This document shows positions 44,552 through 54,207 of a stretch of 64,000 nucleotides of DNA, one piece after another (the first letter of the stretch is position 1; every line of letters begins with the position of its first letter). Position numbers and translations under genes: made by a program. The DNA comes from G965212025 sp965215765 (lineage in GTDB: Bacteria > Pseudomonadota > Gammaproteobacteria > Poriferisulfidales > Oxydemutatoraceae), in the NCBI GenBank assembly GCA_965215765.1, contig OZ244118.1, positions 744,001-808,000 on the forward strand, read 5' to 3'. The notes beneath the pieces were generated by a model that saw nothing but the letters and a program-made list of their open reading frames with translations, made no database searches and had not been told where the DNA came from.

Positions 44552-44709
44552 CGGGATTTTTTTCGAAATAGAACCGTATTGGAAAGTGCTCACCCCCCTT
44601 GTTGCGGCATTCGGTCATAAAAATCGCCAGATATGCGGTCTGGACTTTGCTTTAGCGAATGCCGGGTTTGAAGAAAGCCACCGTACGCAAGCTGTGGCAC
44701 TTGTTTGTG

Positions 44710-47700
44710 TTACTTGGGTTCGTACTGAATAAGGTTGTCGAAGGTGCTTGTTCTGAGTTGCCCCGCCAAGTTATCTCTGGATGCCAGGTTTCTCGGCTCT
44801 ATATTTTGTCTTGCCATAGAAAGTGGGTGGATGAACGCGCCCGTCAACTGGGGTGGGGCTCCGTTGACGCTTGAGACAACTTGTCCGACGTGTACCAGTC
44901 CTGCCAGCTTGTTGAGCCAGCCTGTGTCAACAGGCTGGCCATCTGCGCCATGAATTACATATAGCTGTTTTTGATCAAGGGGAATTTTACGCCTGTGAGC
45001 AAGCTCACGCTGCATTCTGATTGCACGGTTCCGGGCGTGAACAATGGCTCTGATGGCGTGTACTTCTTCTTGAAAATTGTTTTGAACAATGTCAGTCGGT
45101 TTATTCTTTGCAGGGACAGTAGGCTGTGTGGCGGCAGGTTTGGGCATTTTTATGCGAGTTGGTGGCCATGCTATGCCTATCTCATTCTCATCTTCCATCC
45201 GCATTGCAGGATCTCGAAAATCGGGTTGAAAGTGAGCCGGGTCTGCGGGAGGGTCAGCTTCTGCGTCTGAGTATTCTGCTTCTTGAATGGGCGTGTCTCG
45301 TGGTTCTGGAGATTCTGCGTCAGGCGAACCATTCTCTGAAAGTGTGGGACTTTGTTGGCGAACCAGCGATTGTTCATCAGATACGCCTAGCACACTTACT
45401 TCTGCAGAATCTAGAAGATCGGGGGTTACGAGACGGTCAGCTTCTGTTGGAAGTCTTGGATCGGTTGGTGGGGGGATGGCAACTCTGACCCTTCTTTCAC
45501 CAACAAAGAGATGCGTGTCATCCATAATTCGGGAGAGGTCTGAAAACACAGTCATAAGGCGCATTTTTAAAGCGTCACCTTGTAACTTGGCAGGCTTTGC
45601 CTTGGGCTCAATTGGGGACTCGGCCGTTGTCCTTTCGGATACTTCTGGATTGTGATCAATTCCGGGTGACACAGACCTCGAATCTAATCCCTCATTGGTG
45701 GGGTAGGTAAAATCCCCTCTGCCTGTTTTCCTGGAACTCGGAGCAGTCTTTTCTGCATTTGCAAAAGGAGTGGGTTCGTAATTTCTGACTATTTCCTCAG
45801 AGTCAGAGTCAGAGTCAGAGCCGTAGGGGCCAGAACGTACGAACAATTTTCCACTCGATGCGAGCGATCTTTGATCCGGTGCGAACGGTCTTTGATCCGG
45901 TGCGAACAAACTTTGATTCGATGCGAACAAACTTTCATCCGGTGCGAACAAACTTTCATCCTCTGCGAGCCGTCCTTTACGCCGTCCTTCTTCCGAAAAA
46001 AGGTCTTTATCCACCACCACTTGTCTAGTGTCAAAGTCATCGCGAGCTTTGCCCAAGGTTGTCAGGCGTTGGGCGGAAAGGGGCTTGTAGTCCATGGAAG
46101 TCCCCGGTCTTTCCAGAAAGCCAGTTCTTTCTGCCTTGGCATTTTCTACTTCATTGAAAACAATCTCTACCCTGGCCAAGGCTGACAAACGATCCTCCAC
46201 CCCCATTTCTGGATCCTCCAAGACCCGTAAAGCACCACGCATTCTGGGAAGGTTATTTTTGGCATTTTCGAAGACTTGTTCAGGAATGTCTGAGCAAAAC
46301 AACGCCTTATACGCAGTCACCTGGTTTTCTGTTTTTCCCCCTTGCAAGTACTCTGCATTTTTTAGATTCGGTAAATTCGTTCGCATTTTTTCGCCAAGCG
46401 TTTCCATGTCCCGGAATTCGGAAAGAGGATCATCACTTTCTTTGTAAGCCTCCCTGAAACCTTCCATATAATTATTACGCAAGCGTTTTTCGAGACCTAA
46501 ATCAATTCCGTCTTCCCCCTCAAGCAACGTGAGCAATTCTGCATCTCCTGCAGGGTTGCCCCAGCCGAAGTCTCCAACCAGACCCGCCTGACTGTCTTCA
46601 TGCTTGTTATTTAAGTGTTCAAGCAGTGCTTCTTCACAGCTACGTTCGTGCTTTTCCTCCAAGTATTCAAAGCAGGTCACCATTAGCAGTGGATTGTCAA
46701 CCACGCTCTTATGGACATCTTCTTTTTCCTCGTTTCCCAATGCAACCAGTCCATGCTCGGCGACATATTGCCTGGTAAGGCGAGCCTCAATCTCATTGAT
46801 ATCTGAATTTTTTATTGGGACACGAACCCCCAAGGCCTTCATGCTAAAATTGCTCGTAAGAGGATTTTGCTCCAAATAACGGGTGTTCGTGCTTATTGTC
46901 TCTAACAATTTATAGACGCCTGTATGCCCTTTTGGCAAATTTATTTCTGCGGCGTCTTCATACGGACCTCTTCTCACTGCCACGGGTTCCGGTATCACGG
47001 CTGCGTTATGGTCAACAACCATGTCTCTGTAAAGACTTTCAATATTTAAAAGCTTGCCCTTGGACGCAGCTTCTTTTCCTAGCGCGTCAGTGAATTCTTT
47101 GATCTGGGATGCGGTCAAGTTGCTGGTATCTTTCCCGAGAAGTTCTTTGTGATGTCCTGCCCAAAATTGGGTCATAAAATTTTTGTCGAAAAACCCGCTA
47201 TTTTCACAAGCTTGCCGCAACTCTCTGCGCAAAGAAACATTATCGTGTCGCTGCTGAAACCAGCTTCGTCTTCCGGTTCGTTCGGGGTTATTAGCAAGAG
47301 CATCTAAACTGCGAACCGCCCTTCGGGCATTTGCACCATTGGTGGCTTGGTGTACATCAGCCAGAAGGGCACAAAATTGTTCGCCACCTCTGCCTGCGCC
47401 GTTGGCGTCCATGACTGTTTCATTAGTGGCCATGGCGTGTAAATCAATGGCAGTCGCTGCAACATCCAAAGTACGTAAAGAAATAGCGGAACTGAGATCA
47501 TTGCCTTGCGCATCAGTCTTGCATGCATCAATTATGGATTGGAGGTTTGTGTAGTCGTCATCGATTTTCCGCCTTAACTCTTCCTGTGCTCTTTGACCTC
47601 CTGTCCCGGTTTGCTCTGCGGCAGACAATAATTTGCATTCAGCACTCAATTTACGTGCGAGAACGTATACAGCGAGGTTCCTGAGTTTGCCGTCTTTCAC

Positions 47701-48330
47701 CAAAGTACCATCCTGGTATAGCGGCACCCACTCTTTTTTGCGTGTAAACCGTGAACGCTTTCCTCTACACAGTGCTTTCCAACTTTTTTCGTACGATTTC
47801 AGGGTCGAGCGAAGCCGCTTGGTCTCTTGATTTTCCCCGTAAGAGCTATAAGATTTTTCTTCCGTATTTTCGACTTCGCGCTGAAGTATCCTCACTTTAT
47901 CTACATTGAGCCAATGTTTCCAACGAAGAACTTTGTCACTGCTCGATCCTTTTTTCCTTATTAGCCTCAGCTTAGCCCTTCTATATTTTTCTTCGTGGCT
48001 AAAGTAATGGTCGTTTTCAACTGGCACACCCGAAACCGCTTTAAAGCCTTCTGTGTTGCGAAATTTCAGTCTATAGCCATTAACAATTTCTCCTGTCAGC
48101 GGTTCATTTCTATTGTTTATACGTAAATCCTGCAATGCCTGGTCAAGACCGGCTGTGCCTGCATTAATTTTTTCTTCCAGTGTTTTGGCCAGCGCTTCCC
48201 TGGCGTGGGCGTTTGCATCAGGGTCGTTAAAGGCGTTGGCTCGAACGACTACCCTCTGTGCTCTTGTGTCCAATACTATTGGTTCCCTGGGAGCTCTCAA
48301 AGCACAATTGTAAAATTCTGTCAGTTGCAT
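44710..48330 (-). CDS. Unrecognised 1206-residue protein
   Basis: I do not recognise this protein. It is soluble by appearance: no signal peptide, no membrane helix. Residues 1-780 are rich in charged residues and probably helical, with a basic/aromatic segment near 130 (KVLRWKHWLNVDKVRIL) like those in the two unrecognised genes at 33-36 kb. Around residues 787-828 lies a run of heptapeptides (SLFAPDE, SLFASNQ, SLFAPDQ), then an acidic DSDSDSEE stretch and a long Pro/Ser/Glu-rich part to about 1070. The last 130 residues look folded again (VHAIRAIVHARNRAIRMQREL). Size, solubility and mosaic build are similar to effectors or toxins of intracellular bacteria; there is no motif to support a function. 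The only gene-free stretch upstream is the 220/229-bp array. Confidence 0.75.
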   Translation of the reverse strand: MQLTEFYNCALRAPREPIVLDTRAQRVVVRANAFNDPDANAHAREALAKTLEEKINAGTAGLDQALQDLRINNRNEPLTGEIVNGYRLKFRNTEGFKAVSGVPVENDHYFSHEEKYRRAKLRLIRKKGSSSDKVLRWKHWLNVDKVRILQREVENTEEKSYSSYGENQETKRLRSTLKSYEKSWKALCRGKRSRFTRKKEWVPLYQDGTLVKDGKLRNLAVYVLARKLSAECKLLSAAEQTGTGGQRAQEELRRKIDDDYTNLQSIIDACKTDAQGNDLSSAISLRTLDVAATAIDLHAMATNETVMDANGAGRGGEQFCALLADVHQATNGANARRAVRSLDALANNPERTGRRSWFQQRHDNVSLRRELRQACENSGFFDKNFMTQFWAGHHKELLGKDTSNLTASQIKEFTDALGKEAASKGKLLNIESLYRDMVVDHNAAVIPEPVAVRRGPYEDAAEINLPKGHTGVYKLLETISTNTRYLEQNPLTSNFSMKALGVRVPIKNSDINEIEARLTRQYVAEHGLVALGNEEKEDVHKSVVDNPLLMVTCFEYLEEKHERSCEEALLEHLNNKHEDSQAGLVGDFGWGNPAGDAELLTLLEGEDGIDLGLEKRLRNNYMEGFREAYKESDDPLSEFRDMETLGEKMRTNLPNLKNAEYLQGGKTENQVTAYKALFCSDIPEQVFENAKNNLPRMRGALRVLEDPEMGVEDRLSALARVEIVFNEVENAKAERTGFLERPGTSMDYKPLSAQRLTTLGKARDDFDTRQVVVDKDLFSEEGRRKGRLAEDESLFAPDESLFASNQSLFAPDQRPFAPDQRSLASSGKLFVRSGPYGSDSDSDSEEIVRNYEPTPFANAEKTAPSSRKTGRGDFTYPTNEGLDSRSVSPGIDHNPEVSERTTAESPIEPKAKPAKLQGDALKMRLMTVFSDLSRIMDDTHLFVGERRVRVAIPPPTDPRLPTEADRLVTPDLLDSAEVSVLGVSDEQSLVRQQSPTLSENGSPDAESPEPRDTPIQEAEYSDAEADPPADPAHFQPDFRDPAMRMEDENEIGIAWPPTRIKMPKPAATQPTVPAKNKPTDIVQNNFQEEVHAIRAIVHARNRAIRMQRELAHRRKIPLDQKQLYVIHGADGQPVDTGWLNKLAGLVHVGQVVSSVNGAPPQLTGAFIHPLSMARQNIEPRNLASRDNLAGQLRTSTFDNLIQYEPK
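45845..45970 (-). repeat. Six 21-bp in-frame repeats
   Basis: Six consecutive 21-base units (starting on the plus-strand map at 45845, 45866, 45887, 45908, 45929 and 45950) encode heptapeptides of the type SLFAPDQ or SLFASNQ in the 1206-residue protein. The units differ by one to five bases; the outer ones are most diverged. Confidence 0.9.
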
Positions 48331-48420
48331 CTTTCCTCATGCGTTCTCTTGCGGCAATTTTCCATGACAACGGCGTGAGCCAGTCTGTTACCGATATATC
48401 CTATCCTGTGGCGGGTAAAA

Positions 48421-49560
48421 AAGCAAATATTGGCTGGGTTTACAAAGCCAATCTTGGGCAAACAAGCTACTTTCATACCAAGGTGGCTGCAATTTCAGCG
48501 CGCCCGCAGTATAGCTTGCCGAGGTGGGGAACAGTTCGCCTGGAGGGATCAGGCAGTTTCGTAAACTGTCGCGACACGTTGGAAGTTCCCCAAGGCGTTT
48601 TCTGTGCTGCCTGTGCTGTCGTCATTACGTATGGGCACGGCGAGCGGGTCTGTCCGAATTGGCTGGATTTACAAAGCCAATCTTGGGCAAACAAGCTACT
48701 TTCAGACCAAGGTGGCTGCAATCTCAGTGTATAGCTTGCCGAGGTGGAAAACAGTTCACCTGGAGGGGTCAGGCAGCTTCGTAAACTGTCGCGACACGTC
48801 GGAAGTTCCCCAAGGCGTTTTCTGTGTTGCCTATGCTGTCGTCATTCCGTATGGACACGGCGTGTGGGTCTGTCTGATCTGGCTGGATTTACAAAGCCAA
48901 TCTTGGGCAAACAAGCTACTTTCAGACCAAGGTGGCTACAATCTCAACTCGCCCGCAGTATAGCTTGCCGAGGTGGAAAACAGTTCACCTGGAGGGGTCA
49001 GGCAGCTTCGTAAACTGTCGCGACACGTTGGAAGTTCCCCAAGGCGTTTTCTGTGTTGCATGTGCTGTCGTCATTCCGTGTGGACACGGCGTGTGGGTCT
49101 GTCTGAATTGGCTAGGTTTACAAAGCCAATCTTGGGCAAACAAGCTACTTTCAGACCAAAGTGGCTGCAATCTCAGTGTATAGCTTGCCGAGGTGGAAAA
49201 CAGTTCACCTGGAGGGGTCAGGCAGTTTCGTAAACTGTCGCGACACGTCGGAAGTTCCCCAAGGCGTTTTCTGTGCTGCCTGTGCTGTCGTCATTACGTA
49301 TGGGCACGGCGTGTGGGTCTGTCTGGTCTGGCTGGGTTTACAAAGCCAATCTTGGGCAAACAAGCTACTTTCAGACCAAGGTGGCTGCAATCTCAGTGTA
49401 TAGCTTGCCGAGGTGGGAAACAGCTCGCCTGGAGGGATCAGGCAGCTTCGTAAACTGTCGCGACACGTCGGAAGTTCCCCAAGGCGTTTTCTGTGCTGCC
49501 TGTGCTGTCGTCATTACGTATGGGCACGGCGTGTGGGTTGTCTGATCTGAGCAAGATTAC
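48421..49560 (+). repeat. 220/229-bp tandem array
   Basis: Five units are anchored by ACAAAGCCAATCTTGGGCAA at 48442, 48671, 48891, 49120 and 49340, so the spacings alternate 229, 220, 229, 220. The 9-bp difference is due to the presence or absence of a short CTCGCCCGC-like insertion before GTATAGCTTGCCGAGG. Units are over 90 percent alike. Because neither length is a multiple of three, the many short open frames on both strands shift from unit to unit and are not genes. The array fills the space between the 3' end of ctpA and the 5' end of the 1206-residue gene, so the promoter of the latter must be in or next to it. Confidence 0.9.
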
Positions 49561-49627
49561 AGGTGACCCCGTAATTCGGCCGAAGTGTCCACGCTCCACG
49601 CAGCGTAACCAACTCAGCTTGCGGCTT

Positions 49628-50986
49628 TTATTTTTGCGCCACAGTGTGCATGAGCTCGTCCAGTGCCTGTTGGACTTGCCTGTCTTCCAGTATCCGGGTC
49701 TCCCAACTTTTGAACACTGCTTCTTCGCTTACAGGTTCGACGGTTTCTGTTTTCGTGGCTTTTTGCTGTGGTTCTTTCGCGAATGAAACATCAGGCTTTA
49801 TGCCGACCCCATGGATCATCCTGTCTTTCGGTGTGTAGTACATGGCGGTTGTCAGTTTTAACGCACTGTCTGTAGTCAACGCATGAATGGTCTGTACAGA
49901 AGCTTTCCCGAAAGACTGTTCACCCATGATTTTAGCGCGGCCGTGGTCTTGCAACGCTCCAGCAACGATCTCTGAAGCCGAAGCAGATCCTCCATTTATG
50001 AGCACCACAACGTCAACTCCCGGCAATTCATCGCCATCCACGGTTCGATATTCTCTTCGCGAATCCGGTTTGCGACCTTGCGTGTAAACCACTGACACGC
50101 CTGGTTTCAGGAACATATCGGAAACTTTAATGGCAGCTGCCAGCAATCCCCCCGGATTATTTCTGAGATCCAGCACCAAGCCCTTTAGCTCACCAGCCTC
50201 GCGTTTCAGCTTTCTGATCTTGTTACGTAACACTCCGCCGGTGTTGCTTTGAAAATTGTTGATACGCACGTATGCATAGCCGGGAGCAAGCATCAGCGTT
50301 TTTACGCTTTGAATCTTGATGATGGCACGTTCCAAAGTGACGGGGAAGGGTGGGGTTTTGTTGCGAAAGATTGTCAGTGTCACCGTGCTTTTTGGCTCAC
50401 CCCTCATGAGCTCAACCGCCTCCATAAGTGTCATTCCCTCTACCGGTTTGTCGTCAATCTGGATTATGAGGTCACCAGGCTGCAACCCTGCCCGGTACGC
50501 CGGAGTATCATCAACAGGAGAAATAATACGCACTGCTCCCCGGAACATTCCGATTTCGATTCCGAGGCCACCAAACTTTCCTGAAGTGGAGGTTTTCAGG
50601 TCATCAAATTCCTTTTTTTTCAAGTAAGCCGAGTAAGGGTCAAGTCTGCCCAGCATGCCAATGATGGCGTTTTCAATCAGCTCCTTGTTTTCGACATCTT
50701 TGACGTAATCGGATTTTATCCACGCAAAAATTTCACTGAAAATCCGCAATTCATCCAGTGGCAGTTCATTTTTGCCCGGTTTTTCATCGGCGCTGAGTGC
50801 CCCATAAACGAAAAAACCGGACAACGCCAACAGCGTTAGTCCGACAAAGAGTTTTCCCGCTTTTTCTCGTATTTTTATTTGCTTTTCCTGTGGATGGCAG
50901 TGTGCCGCGCCTCTACAAACCAAACTTTTTTCAGTTTTGCGAACGTGGTGAAACAGCCATTCGTAGGTGCTGTTCCGCCGCAACAC
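49628..50986 (-). CDS. ctpA: Carboxy-terminal processing protease (S41, CtpA type)
   Basis: A 452-residue periplasmic protease anchored by one N-terminal membrane helix (LFVGLTLLALSGFFVYGAL, about residues 47-65). A PDZ domain follows (GGLGIEIGMFRGAVRII ... GLQPGDLIIQIDDKPVEGM), then the tail-specific protease domain with the Ser/Lys dyad: Ser in NGGSASASEIVAG and Lys in GEQSFGKASVQT. The N-terminus ahead of the helix is long (about 45 residues, Cys- and His-rich), so the true start may be later. CtpA-type enzymes trim cell-wall hydrolases or their regulators in other proteobacteria. Its 3' end borders the tandem array. Confidence 0.93.
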   Translation of the reverse strand: MLRRNSTYEWLFHHVRKTEKSLVCRGAAHCHPQEKQIKIREKAGKLFVGLTLLALSGFFVYGALSADEKPGKNELPLDELRIFSEIFAWIKSDYVKDVENKELIENAIIGMLGRLDPYSAYLKKKEFDDLKTSTSGKFGGLGIEIGMFRGAVRIISPVDDTPAYRAGLQPGDLIIQIDDKPVEGMTLMEAVELMRGEPKSTVTLTIFRNKTPPFPVTLERAIIKIQSVKTLMLAPGYAYVRINNFQSNTGGVLRNKIRKLKREAGELKGLVLDLRNNPGGLLAAAIKVSDMFLKPGVSVVYTQGRKPDSRREYRTVDGDELPGVDVVVLINGGSASASEIVAGALQDHGRAKIMGEQSFGKASVQTIHALTTDSALKLTTAMYYTPKDRMIHGVGIKPDVSFAKEPQQKATKTETVEPVSEEAVFKSWETRILEDRQVQQALDELMHTVAQK

Positions 50987-51412
50987 TATAATACGCAGGG
51001 CATAATGATTTCAACCGCTTTTTATTGCCTTGCTTGCTTCCCACCATGAGGTGGATTGCCGCAGGTCAGTGCGTGAAGAATCTCGCTGTGTGCTGCGTGA
51101 ATTTCAGGAGGTGCAGCGAACCGGTGGTATCCTTGGTTCTCCTGAGTACTCGTTTCACAGGTAACGTTTATGGTGTCGTGTCATTCCTTAGCACCGGATT
51201 TTGTTGTCTTTCGGACGCGCAAAGACTTGTTGATGCGAAGGCACCAGAAGCGTTGGTGAAGGTTGCGGGATTTCTGAAAGAGCATCAATGTGATGGAGGT
51301 TTTGAGATGCTTCAGCGAAGTTTGGGCGTTTCCCCTCCCTGATGAGCGACCCTGTAAAAAAACAGATGATGCCAAGACGGCACCCCAACAGTAACAGGAT
51401 TCAGTAATCTTC
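50987..51412. other. Gene-free spacer between ctpA and the Ca/Na exchanger
   Basis: This is the divergent spacer for two genes. An open stretch of 105 codons (51025-51342) has Cys-rich, low-quality coding and no similarity I recognise, so I do not call it. No RNA gene or clear promoter was identified. Confidence 0.5.
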
Positions 51413-52381
51413 ATGACTTTGGCTTTTCTGGCAATTGCTTTCAGCCTGGTTATTCTGATTTGGAGTGCCTTTCGTTTTGTAGAAGGCTCGTCTGTCATCG
51501 CGCGAAAATTAGGGGTGCCACCTCTCTTGATTGGTATCGTGGTCGTGGGCTTCGGTACTTCTTCACCGGAAATGGCGGTGGCCGTGCTGGCTTCCCTGGA
51601 CGACAATCCAAACCTCGCCCTCGGTAGTGCTTATGGCTCGAATATTGCGAGTATCGCCTTGGTTCTTGGGCTGGCTGCTCTGTTTGGTTCTGTCTACATA
51701 CATTCGCAGGCTTTGCGCAAGGAGTTGCCCATCCTCATCGCTGTTACGGCCATGGCCACCTGGCAACTTTGGGATGGGAAAATTACACGAGTCGAAGCGT
51801 TGTTGCTGTTAGGGGTATTTGCCGGGCTGATGGGTTGGGCCATCTGGGAAGCACTGCAGAAAAAAGCGGATGCTCTGGGCAGCGAGATGCAGCACGAAAT
51901 GCAGTCTCATGCCGTGTCAACCAGACAGGCATTCTTTCGGCTTATATCTGGCATGGGCTTGCTGGTTGCAAGTTCTTACGTCCTGGTTTGGGGTGCGGTT
52001 GAAATCGCGCACAATTTAGGGGTGAGCGATTTGATTGTTGGCCTGACTATCGTGGCAGTGGGTACTTCATTGCCGGAATTGATGGCGTCATTCGTTGCCG
52101 CACGCAAAGGCGAACACGATATTGCAGTCGGCAATGTGCTGGGCTCGAATCTTTTCAATACCTTGGCAGTGGTAGGGATCGCCGGGGCAATTCACCCGAT
52201 AACGGTAGAGCCGGAAGTGTTGACCCGGGACATGGCAGTCATGGCGTCGTTGACGGTCTTGTTATACGTTGTTGGCTTCGGCTTTCGGCGTCCAGGACGT
52301 ATCAACCAATACGAAGGTTTGTTCTTGCTGTTCTGCTACTTTGCCTATATCAGTTATTTGGTGAACACTGCTGGAGGGTAG
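51413..52381 (+). CDS. Calcium/sodium antiporter (YrbG/CaCA family)
   Basis: A 322-residue inner-membrane exchanger with about ten helices. The two inverted alpha repeats of the CaCA family are clear: GFGTSSPEMAVAVLASLDD with GSAYGSNIASI in the first half, and AVGTSLPELMASFVAARKG with GNVLGSNLFNTLA in the second half. The Glu in each SPE/LPE triplet is the cation ligand. It is a single-gene unit here. In Escherichia coli the homologue yrbG sits beside kdsD in an LPS region; that context is absent. Confidence 0.93.
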   Translation: MTLAFLAIAFSLVILIWSAFRFVEGSSVIARKLGVPPLLIGIVVVGFGTSSPEMAVAVLASLDDNPNLALGSAYGSNIASIALVLGLAALFGSVYIHSQALRKELPILIAVTAMATWQLWDGKITRVEALLLLGVFAGLMGWAIWEALQKKADALGSEMQHEMQSHAVSTRQAFFRLISGMGLLVASSYVLVWGAVEIAHNLGVSDLIVGLTIVAVGTSLPELMASFVAARKGEHDIAVGNVLGSNLFNTLAVVGIAGAIHPITVEPEVLTRDMAVMASLTVLLYVVGFGFRRPGRINQYEGLFLLFCYFAYISYLVNTAGG

Positions 52382-52886
52382 TAAAAAGAGCAACTCTGTT
52401 CCGTTTTCCGGAGGTGGTTCGACACGGTTGCCAGTTTGCCAATTTTTTCTGCTTGCGATATGCAGGCTTCCAGCAAGCTTTTCACACAATAATTTCGTCA
52501 GCAGGGGGACAACCCGTTTCCCGCTTGGGTTCGGCGAAAGTTTCGTGTGTGCAGTCCAGGCGCAGAAGCCGGCGCGGTGTGCTGGCACTTCCGGGCAACC
52601 TGAAGTTTTGCGGGTTTTCGTGTTGTCAGTGTCTGGAAGGAAGCGGGGATCATTTGGTGTTCATTTCCTGTCGTTGGAAAAGGAAACTTCCGGTTTGTAG
52701 CTTTTGTGGTCTCGGGGTAGACTACGCGCTCCGTGCGTATGATACGGCGGTTGCGTGTGGTTTTTGCTTTTTGTCGCAACCAGATGTTTTGACTGTTCTT
52801 CCGGGGCTGTCTTGCAGTTGGTTGTGTTCTCGCACGAGTGTGCATTTGGGCATTTTATATTCCCATATTGGAGGTTTGGTAAATTG
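52382..52886. other. Gene-free spacer upstream of isocitrate lyase
   Basis: About 500 bases with no convincing gene. The frame of the next gene is open back to about 52755 but its translation there has no similarity to isocitrate lyase. A GGAGG at 52870-52874 serves the aceA start. No promoter stands out. Confidence 0.5.
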
Positions 52887-54164
52887 GTGAACAAGAAACA
52901 GCTTGTTGAGGATATTCGTTTGGATTGGGAAAGCAATCCGCGCTGGAAGGGCGTAAAAAGGCGCTACACCGCGGAGGATGTTGTGCGCTTGTCTGGTTCC
53001 GTACGACCGGGTTATGTTTATGCCAGAAATGGTGCGAATCGATTTTGGAAGTTATTGCACGAGGAGCCTTATATTGCCAGCATGGGTGCCTTGAGTGGTG
53101 GCCAGGCCTTGCAACAAGCCAAGGCAGGTATCAAAGCAATTTACCTTTCTGGATGGCAGGTGGCTGCGGATGCCAACCTGGCAGGTGAAATGTATCCTGA
53201 TCAGTCCTTGTATCCGGTGAGCTCGGTTCCGGCAGTCGTGCGCAGGATAAACAATACTTTTGCCAGAGCTGATCAAATTCAGTGGGCGAACGACAAGTCG
53301 GAATACGATTATTTCCTTCCCATTGTCGCGGATGCCGAGGCTGGGTTTGGTGGCGTGTTAAATGCCTTCGAATTGATGAAGGCGATGATTGACGCCGGTG
53401 CCGCAGCCGTGCACTTTGAAGACCAACTGGCTTCAGTGAAAAAATGCGGCCACATGGGAGGGAAGGTTCTGGTTCCCACGAAAGAAGCAGTTGATAAATT
53501 GACTGCCGCACGGCTTGCTGCCGATGTCTGTCAGGTTCCCACGCTTTTGCTGGCTCGCACGGATGCCAATGCCGCGGCTCTGGTGACTTCGGATTCCGAC
53601 GAACGTGACCTCCCTTTTCTGACTGGGGAACGAACGAGCGAAGGGTTTTATCGCGCGCGTGCAGGTTTGGATCAGGCTATTGCGCGCGCGTGCGCATACG
53701 CCCCATACGCTGATTTGCTTTGGTGTGAAACTGCGACCCCTGATTTGCAGGAAGCCAAACGGTTTGCAGACGGGGTGCATCGTGAGCATCCTGGCAAAAT
53801 GCTTTCTTACAATTGCTCCCCATCATTCAATTGGAAAAAGAAGCTCAGCAACGTGGAAATTGGCAACTTCCAACGCGAGCTGGCGGCTATGGGGTACAAG
53901 TTCCAGTTTATTACGCTGGCGGGCATCCACAACATGTGGTTTAACATGTTTGACCTGAGCAAAGACTACATTGAGCGAGGGGTGAGTGCTTATGTGGAAC
54001 TGGTGCAGGAGAGAGAGTTTGCGGCTCTGGACAAGGGCTATACTTTTTCCAGTCACCAGGCAGAGGTCGGGGCGGGTTACTTCGACTCTGTTACCACCAC
54101 GGTGCAGGGCGGAAAGTCCTCCGTCACAGCGTTGACCGGTTCAACTGAGGAAGAGCAGTTTTAG
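52887..54164 (+). CDS. aceA: Isocitrate lyase
   Basis: Isocitrate lyase splits isocitrate into glyoxylate and succinate. The 425-residue protein carries the active-site KKCGHMGGKVLVPT (catalytic Cys), the N-terminal NPRWKGVKRRYTAEDVVRLSGS, VADAEAGFGG (metal/substrate binding) and YNCSPSFNWKK. The start is GTG 52887, or TTG 52884 directly before it, with GGAGG 9-12 bases upstream. In methylotrophs with a serine cycle the enzyme regenerates glyoxylate; otherwise it allows growth on C2 compounds. It stands 43 bases before icd on the same strand, so branch-point enzymes for isocitrate are adjacent. No malate synthase and no aceK is present in the window. Confidence 0.97.
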   Translation: MNKKQLVEDIRLDWESNPRWKGVKRRYTAEDVVRLSGSVRPGYVYARNGANRFWKLLHEEPYIASMGALSGGQALQQAKAGIKAIYLSGWQVAADANLAGEMYPDQSLYPVSSVPAVVRRINNTFARADQIQWANDKSEYDYFLPIVADAEAGFGGVLNAFELMKAMIDAGAAAVHFEDQLASVKKCGHMGGKVLVPTKEAVDKLTAARLAADVCQVPTLLLARTDANAAALVTSDSDERDLPFLTGERTSEGFYRARAGLDQAIARACAYAPYADLLWCETATPDLQEAKRFADGVHREHPGKMLSYNCSPSFNWKKKLSNVEIGNFQRELAAMGYKFQFITLAGIHNMWFNMFDLSKDYIERGVSAYVELVQEREFAALDKGYTFSSHQAEVGAGYFDSVTTTVQGGKSSVTALTGSTEEEQF

Positions 54165-54207
54165 TCTCCGGTCTGGTCTTTATTCATACGGGGTGTGATG
54201 TGGTGCG

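Noticed and set aside
48473..49545. Several open frames of 60-120 codons on both strands
   Set aside because: They are the same repeat unit read in shifting frames; Cys/Trp-rich translations have no plausible fold and the period is not divisible by three.
51025..51342. A 105-codon gene between ctpA and the exchanger
   Set aside because: Unconvincing composition with many Cys and no similarity or start signal.
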